Part shown: piece by piece, positions 12,050-21,000 of the stretch
How positions within the stretch are numbered: the stretch's first letter is position 1
How the letters are laid out: the number at the start of each line of letters is the position of its first letter
Assembly (NCBI RefSeq): GCF_036370855.1
Contig: NC_088108.1
Span: 9,509,448-9,573,447, forward strand
Reading direction: 5' to 3'
DNA length: 64,000 bases
Source of the DNA: Dromaius novaehollandiae
Taxonomy: Eukaryota; Chordata; Aves; Casuariiformes; Dromaiidae
Notes under the pieces: generated by a model
Told to the model about the DNA's origin: nothing
The model's database searches: none
What the model saw: the letters and a program-made list of their open reading frames with translations, nothing else
Translations under genes and position numbers: made by a program

Positions 12050-15000
12050 ACTATATCAGTTGTTAAGAGTATTCTTAAATGTGCATTTTAAAGCATAAGA
12101 AATTCTCATTGCACTTATTTAGGTGGCATACTTGTCAAATTTAGTGAGCTTTGTTTATTGGTGTAGTAGTGTTCTTAACCCAAACAGTAAGTGTTAATTA
12201 CAGCTCAGCACAGTTAAGGTTTGCAACCAAGTTAGCTTTGTAGTTTTGTACTTGAATCTGGTATAGCTGCTTTCAGAGTCAGGTGTCAGGTAGCCTTTTT
12301 CATAATTTTGTAGAGTAATCTAAAATAGGGAGCTAATCTTGTGCAGGGTTCCATCTAACTCTAGCAGGCTTATAATGCTGCCATGGGAAGAATGGCTGTC
12401 TGAAAATATCTAAAACTGACCTTTTCTTCTAGAAAAATGCAACCTTGAGTTTGTCGTCCAATGTGACACACGATGGAAGCATCTGCGGTAACGACACACA
12501 AGCTGCACTTCTGGCAGTACAGTTTGGAGAAGGTCACTCTTGGAGTGTTAACTTTACAAAAACTAATGAAACGTACCAGGCAGACTTTATCACGTTTACC
12601 TACAATACCAATGATACTGCTGTGTTTCCTGATGCTAAAAGAAAAGGTAATATTCAGTGCAGGATCACACTTACAAAATGGTCTCTGCTACAAGTGTCAT
12701 ATCTCATGTACCCTACTGTACATGAATTTTTTTAATGTCTAAAGCATTAATAGAGCATCTAATGGTTTCTGTGCCATATATTGCACAACTGTTGCTCATT
12801 GTAGTTGCCTACTGGATGAGAATACAGACTAGTTAGCTTCTCTGACTCTAATATTGCCTTTAAGTGCAATGAAAGGAGGAGGTCAGTGAGGTGCCGTTAG
12901 TAGACAATGGGTACCTTGAAAAGTCGTTTTAGTGCGCACTACCTTACCTTCCACAGCTTTTAGCAAAACAAAGTTTTAGGCTTTCTGTGTATTAATAGAT
13001 TTCCTACTAATAATAGTGTTGTTTTATTTTTATTAAAGAAAAAAATTAAGTAAAATGTTTCTCTTGTCTAAGAACTTGTCTGGTTCTTGAGGCTTCAACT
13101 TCTTTGCATTACTTAGCACTTCAGGACAAGATATATAGATAAAACAGTAAAGAGGGGTAAGGGTTGTTAAACTTAATTCCCATGAATTAAATTATTCTAA
13201 TTCTTTGTTTTATGGAATTATAGAAAACATACCACTACCTTATAAATATTCTTGTAGGTCGTGAGGCATTTTAATGCCAATTAAATGTTTGTGCTTATTT
13301 GTAGGACCAATTACCATTGTTGTAAAGGATACTATGCATCCAGTTCAACTGAATAATGTCTTTGTGTGTCATAATACTGACTCTATTGAAGCAGAAAATG
13401 TAACACAGTTCTTCTGGAACCTCACTCTGCAGGCTTTTGTTCAGAATGGCACAATTGGGGAAAAAGGTGAGTATTTCAAGCTGTGAATAATCTGTTTTGT
13501 ATTGTACCTTAGTGCAAGAAGCAAAGTCTCATAACAGAAAATCTACGAACTCTTAAGACTTGCTAACTACGATGAGTAAGACTGATATCAATATCCTCTG
13601 GTAGGCTTTGCCTTGTTCCAAAAAAAAAATAAATAAATAAATAAAAGGGGGGGGTTAATCAACAAGTTTAGTGTGTAGTAATTTAGACTGTTTCCCAAGT
13701 CAAGGCAGTAGTCTAGTACAGTGAGTATTCTAGTAATTGGAGTATTAAAAACCAGCCCATCAAGATTACTATTGCTGAGTAGAGCATTTGAGCTTCAAGG
13801 TTTTTAACTGATTGCTTTCTGTCTGCAGAGGTGGACTCTCTGCTGCTACCTTTAACTAGTCCAGAACGTGCTGCCTTAGCTTTTGGCTCAAGCTCCTGCT
13901 AACCAGGAGACTAACACGTCATCCTGCTACATATAGCTTTAATAGGACTGTTTACTTAGTCTACAGCAAATGTACATCACACTTCTATAACCACTTCAAG
14001 CTGTCTTTGTCCATATACTTCACTTCAGTGCATCAGAAATAATTAGTATCATATGTGCTACATAAATTAAAGGCCATGGCAGTGTAGAATTTCTGTATTA
14101 AACAGAACTTCTCAATCATAAGACTCTTCTTAGTAAAATCTCAGCAGTGAAATGGTGGTTGAAATTTCTTCTGTTCAGAGTCTAGATGTGATGCTGATAC
14201 ACCTACTTCTGCACCTACTGTTCTGCCTACTGATGCCAACATAACTACTGCATCGACCACCACTTTATCACCTGCTCCAACCACTGTTCCCAAACCTGTG
14301 GAGAATCCGGACACAGGAAACTATTCTCTTAAAAGTGGAAATAAAACCTGTCTTCTGGCTACTGTTGGGCTGCAGCTGAATGTGTCCCAAGACAAGGTAC
14401 TTCTCTCATGTTTTAGAAGAATAGGAAGGTTACTGTAGTTTTTTTCATATAAAAAAGTGAGTGCAAGATGTTTGCCTCCTGCACTGCTGACTGTCCTGAA
14501 GTGCTTCTTAGTATTGTGCATGTCACGTCTCTGACATCAGAACAGTTATGTGGCATAGTATCTTGCTTCAAGACTTTATGTGGATTCAGTGTAACTAATT
14601 ACTGGAAATACCTCTAACATGATCAAAAGCCTGGAACTTTCTTTGCTTTTAAGGCTGTTGAGCCCTGCAGGTACTGTCTTTTTCCCGCAGAGGGAGCCAA
14701 AGCTAAGCTGTTTTATTAGGTGCGTAAATTAAAAGCCCTGATCTGTGATTGTGATTATTATTACTTTTTAAACAAGTGGTGGTGAGATTTTGCTGGGCAA
14801 TTTGTTTGCCTCTGTATTAGCAGCTTTTAAACATAAGTAGCTTTGGTTAGACAGTAGCCAGACTCAGTCTTCCTACCATCACCTTGTTCATGACAAGCTC
14901 TTCTAGCCTGACTGCTACTGACTGACATACTAGATTCCTAATGACAACTGAACTGCTTTGTTATGGTATTTCTGTATTTCAGCCTCTTCTGATCAACATC

Positions 15001-18000
15001 AATCCGAAGACAACTAGTGCTGATGGTACCTGTGGTAACACAGCAGCTACTCTGAGATTGAATGATGGAAATAGCAGATTCATTGATTTCACATTTGTTG
15101 TTGTAAGTAACTTCTTTCAGTTTAAAAAAAGTTTCCACTTTAATGGCATTGTATGATGAACATTCATGGTAAAACCCTTCCATAGCTTGCTGATTGTTCA
15201 CATATAAGAAGTAAAACTGGCTAATTGACTGCCCTTGGAATAAAGTTTTGAGAAACATAACTGTGGTAAATGTGCTTGCCTCTGGAAAGCATGTGTTCTC
15301 AAGGTTAAATTGTAAAATGCAGAACTGCACACTGACAGTGGTTCTTGCTTCTTAAACAGAAAAACGCAAGTGCAAATGTACGAAGATTTTATCTGAAGGA
15401 GGTGAATGTTACACTGCTCAACCATATAAATGGTTCTGGTAAGAAATAATATCTGTCTTAAACCACGTATGGCCTTTTATTCTGTGTGTATATTAGCAAA
15501 CGCTTCTGACTTTTTTTTTTTTAATGCTGTTTATGCCTACTTTGACTGCCTACTTTGACTTCCTACTTCAGGCCAGTATAGACAGAAGTAACAGAAATGG
15601 CTACAAGAGTTAATTTAAACAGCAGTGTAGTATTGTTCTCTCTTTCTGAAGCTTCCTGCCAACAGGGTTTCTTGTGCTCACATAATGATTAAGATACGTA
15701 AGTTAAGAGGGCTTTTTTGTTATAATTTTCAGTAGCATAAGCTTTTTGGGTATGGAATATAGTTGTGCCAACTCTGACGTTTTTTGTTTTCCTAAACCAA
15801 CTGTTTCCTTTGCCTGAAGATACTGCTGTATCTTCCCATTGCTCCCACTTAATCCTAACTGGGAAAAGAATGTTCCTTCTAATAGCTGAAACATTCTTTT
15901 TTCCATGCGTGTGTTCTTTTTTCTTTTTTTAGCTGTGTTTATCATAGCTGCTGCAATTAAAAGGGCACTAAAACTAAAATGCTCGCACCTCTGCAATGTT
16001 GGGATGAGTGGAGGTACAAGGAAGGCTAGTGTCATGTCCCTGTGGAGGTTAGATTAGTGATAAGCATTACAAAAACTTTAGTGCTTGGCCTCTTACAGCT
16101 AAGCAGATTGGTCATATTTCAGACTGCGTTGTATTTCAGAGTAGCCAGTGTTGAAAAGTGGCCTCTGTAGATTCAGCTCTTTAGCATTATGAGTATATTA
16201 GCATGTCTCTTACATTTGAAGTGGGCCTGCAGATTTCTGTGTTAATTTTTTCCCTTTGTTTAGTCATTTTAAGTGCAGATAACAACAATTTCAGCAAGTG
16301 GGATGCTTCCCTTGGTAGTTCCTATATGTGCCGAAAAGAGCAAACTCTTGAGATTAATGAAGGTCTTCAAATACATACTTTTAATCTAAGGATTCAGCCA
16401 TTCCTCGTGAAGGAAAATAAGTTCTCTACAGGTAAGAATAAACCTATCAAGCTGTAGTATGTTCTGCTAAAGAATTCTTACTTACTAAAAAAGCGCCTAA
16501 CAGAGCTGGAACAGAGCTTTTCTCTTTTTCTTTTTTTTTTTTTTTTTTTTTTCCTTAGCATTGTTCCGGTGTTTGTTTTTACATGGAATTTAGTGAACTT
16601 CTGAGACTGACATTCAAGTTCAAGGAGAACTGTCAGATTTGTTCCCATTTAAAAAATGTCTGCCAAGTATGTAGGTTCCCCTTCATAGAATGGGAAGGAG
16701 CTAGAGACACTGAAGAGGGACTTAAGCATTGCTTGGCAGAATGGGTCAGAAGTTCTGACGTTCTTCCTGACGCATACCTTCTTGTAGCTTGAGTATGTAA
16801 GAAAGTGTGAGAAAACTTCAGCAGAAATGCACTTTGATAGCACCACTTGGCATTTCTTTTCTTTTGACCTGTCAGTCTAAGGAATAGGAATGCTGGGAAA
16901 AATGAGCTGACAGAGCTACTTCCAGAAACAATCTTGAATGTCCGGGATCAAAGACAAATCCTAAAGCATTTATTTGCTGTGCCATCCTCATCTTGTCTGA
17001 GGAAAACTGGACTGGCTTAAATTACTTCATTGTTAGCCATTAGGGTAACGTGGTTTTCATGCTTCACAGTAATACTGTCAGCATGGTCTTGGATTAGACT
17101 AATTTGTAGATAAATAGACTGGGTGCAGATTTTGGAACCTCTTGAGAGAGCGAAAGAAACTAACTCTCCTTATGTAAGCACAATAAACAATATTAATTAT
17201 AATACTTCCTAAAGAAGTATTTTACTGTGTAGTTCAAGTTGCAGCTAGCTGCTTCTTCCCCTTTCCAGTTATAGTGATTTCATCTGTCTCTAACTTGCCT
17301 CTGTTGCAGTTAGCTTCTTGACACCAGATCCATGTCACTTTATTCTTAATCAGTAAAAGCACCAGACTTCCCTTAAGCATGAAATAGATGAACCTGGTTC
17401 TGTCCTAAAAGTAGCAGAATGCCTTCCCCCTTTTCCTCTACCGATCTTGTGCGCAATGAAAGCTCGTATACCAGGATAGCACCTTTAGCTTACTATAGGT
17501 CATCAAATGTTCCGATTGACTATAATGCTTTATATATGCCAGAAATACCCATGAAACCTCTGCAGTTCTTTTTTCCCCTTACTATACAGATGTGATAATA
17601 GTTGATTTTGACCATCTTCATATTAAGGAAAATGGTGGTGGTGGTGTGTGTGTGGTTTTTTTTGTTTTTTTTTTTTTTTTAATACCATGCTTGGCAAGCA
17701 TTCTGTCTTTATTTATTCCTTGTTGCAACCTTTTTCTCATCTACAGCCCAGGAGTGTTCGCTGGATGATGACACCATTCTAATACCAATTGTAGTTGGTG
17801 CTGCACTTGCTGGCTTGATTGTCATTATAGTGATTGCTTACATAATTGGCAGAAGAAAAAGTTATGCTGGATATCAAACTTTGTGAATCTGAATGTGATC
17901 ACTGTTCTGATTTCACTCTAAATGAAGCAAGTGCAAGTTTTGAAGTAAAAAATATATATATATAAGAGTAAATACTAGCCACAGCTAATTGGAGTTGGGA

Positions 18001-21000
18001 AACAAAGGATATTTTTGTCAGATGAAGCAGAATTGTGTTTTTAGTTTTCCTTCCCCAAGAAGAAGACATGGGTTTCATAGCTGTTTTGAAGATGTCAGAT
18101 ATCACTATTGGATAAATTATTAGGCTAATGATTTTATTTTGCAAAAGCACTCAAATGTTTAGGATTTACTTCTGCTTTTTACAAATTGTAATTTGAAACG
18201 AACACATTCTAAACTGATATGCTTTGGCCAACTCCTAAAATTCCATAGAATTTGTACTTGCTTCTCTCCTTTGCATTCCTTAGTTGTTGTCATAATTGTG
18301 GGTTAAGTTGACAGCATTAGTCACTGTGACTCATGTAGTATTTAACAAGGATTGTGCGATGCCCAATAACAACTCTGTTTTTTGTAGAACTAAACTTCAG
18401 GCTGGTGATTAAATGATCTTATGAAGTGGTAGCAGTAACCTACTTAGATTTGATGAAGCTTGAGTAGTTTACTCCTGCCTTGGTGGTTTCAGGAACCGTT
18501 CCGTACCCTGGCTGTACAAACAAAATGGGTAATCTATACTTGCCAAACAACGGATAAATTGGAAGACTTCAGCACAGTTCCCAAATGTTTTCAAATATAC
18601 TGTTAGGTGCTGAATTCTTCCTCACTTATTATAGCTTGGCAATCCCCTAAAATACAAAATTGAAGCAGAGTTCTGCTAAATTAAAGCAGGCTTTTTGCTG
18701 GCATCAGTTTAAAGGGAATGATCTTTTTAAATATTCCAGAACTTTAAAGTGCACTTAACTTTATATCATACTTTGCACAGAAATGGTCTGTCTTGTTGCT
18801 TTGAATGACCATTATTTAAAGATGCTTTCATTTAATGAGCCAGTATAAGTTGCTGCAACTTGAGCTGTCTTTAAATCTCCATTTGAATGGTTCTCTGCTA
18901 ATCAAAATTTGCATTATAACTGTCCACCATTGGCATTCTGAATGTTCAGTGTACTTTGTGTTTGATATGTTTGCTGTTTGGCATTTATTAATGCTGCTAT
19001 TAAGAGTGCAAAAGCCAAGCAAGTCTGAGACAGACACACCTATTTTTCCTTGCTGTGTGGAAAGGATAATTAGCTTAAAATGCAGTGCAACTGGACTGTT
19101 CTTAAACTGCAGCTCTATAGAGACTAACCCTTGCTGCATAACTCTTCTCTGGCCTTCTTATGCTGTAATATATAGTTCTTATTGCATGGGGGGGAGGAAA
19201 GGTCTTTTCTAAAAGATAAGTGTGACTCTTTGGCATATGTCATAACATGAGCTGCATAAGCTAGTTATTTAATGAAGATAACTTCATTCCCCCATTTAGA
19301 ATGAGTTTAGCCTGCATCAATGCTGGTTTGATGTTTTATTAGTGTTTTCTAGGAATGTAGAGATGTCTGTGGCATGTTTGTATACAAATCATAAGATACA
19401 CTTCTGTTCTTTCAGTAATAAGGGTTTTTCTGTAAAAGCAGTTCAATCTTGACACTGGCTAAGGAAGCAAGAATGGGTGGATAATGCTTACTATAGCATG
19501 TAGTCTACAGCTTGAATTTTGCATTGGTTACTGAAATTAATTTTAATGAAACTGGGGAACTACTATAAGTTTAATCCTGGAATAGGCTTAAACACTTTCC
19601 ATTTTAATTAGGGGGGGAAAATGGTTCTAAAGACTTTCATATTAAAATATCCTTAAATGCAGAAGTTCATATAATTTCATTTTTTAGCATTTTAGTGACT
19701 GATGTTTAAAGGCACCAGTTACCTGTGCATTTCTGTTATAGAAAAGGGGTAATTACCACAGCTGTATTGCTCTGACCGTATGAATTTTTGAACTGTGCAC
19801 AATTTCCAAGTGACAAAATACAAGACTGGTGCAAACTCTCCTGAAACTCAACACAACTAAATGTATCTCTGTAAAAACTCATAATTTAATCTTCATTTAT
19901 ATTTGTTCAGAAATGAAGGTACTGCTATACTGATGTGCAGATAACTGGTTCAAAAAACATCTTAAGTTTGACATGACTGTCTATTGTTATAAAACCACTA
20001 GTTTCCCTGTATGTGTTGTTCTGTAGGGAATTGTCAACCTGCTCAACGTGTGCTCTAAACAATAAAGATTGTTCTATTTCTTAAGGAAACTTGTTCACAT
20101 TTTTTAACTGTTTCGAAAACATATCTTGTATTGTCTGTTTTATTCTTTTTATTTTTAGAAAATAAACTAAATGAGTAAGGTCAACTTTAATCAGCCTATA
20201 TCTGAGATTCTGTTACTTAACTTGTGAAGGTGCTCCTTGAGGAGTCCTTTCTTGCCTGGGTCTTAATGCTTTGTTTTGCAGCACGTTCTGAAATGCGCTT
20301 GGCTAGAATCCACTAGCAGAAGACGGCTTGAGAACTGATTGAGATACTATACATTTAATTCACCGATAGAAAGTTGCTTATAAAGTTTTAGTCAGTTGTA
20401 GCTCCATGCATACAAGATGTTTTTATGACTCTGATTTTACTAGCCATCTTAACCTGGATTACAGCTGTGAATAGTTCAGTTTATCTTCCTGCAGTGCTCC
20501 TGGAAAGTGAAGTCAGTCCCTCTTTAGCAAGAGTGGGAAAACTTTAGGGAGCCTGTTGAGAACTGGTTAGTAGTTTCATCCACTAAGGTAGAAGCTGTGT
20601 AGATCCTCTCTGCGCTGCCAGCTCATCTGTTAACAGTTCTATCACAAGGCTTGTTTCTGTTGCAAAAGAGACCCTGGTCTCCCCTTTGCCATACCTCTTG
20701 TTGGTCTGTCATGTGTCCTGTATGGTCTGTAGGACTCATGACAGGAGGACCAAGTGCAATCTAATACAATAATGATAAATCTACATTAATATGCTAATCC
20801 CTACTCAACAAAACCTATCATAGAATGATGAGTCTGTAAGTTATGATGCTTGGGAAGGTGGAACGTTACTATTGTATTTTGGGGAGGGGGAGGAGGACAA
20901 GATTTTATGAATGACTGTCTAGTGACCTGTTGGGGAAAGGCGTAACTCTTCTAAATAATTAGAGGGAGACTGTAGTATTAAATATTTCTCTTTAAATGGA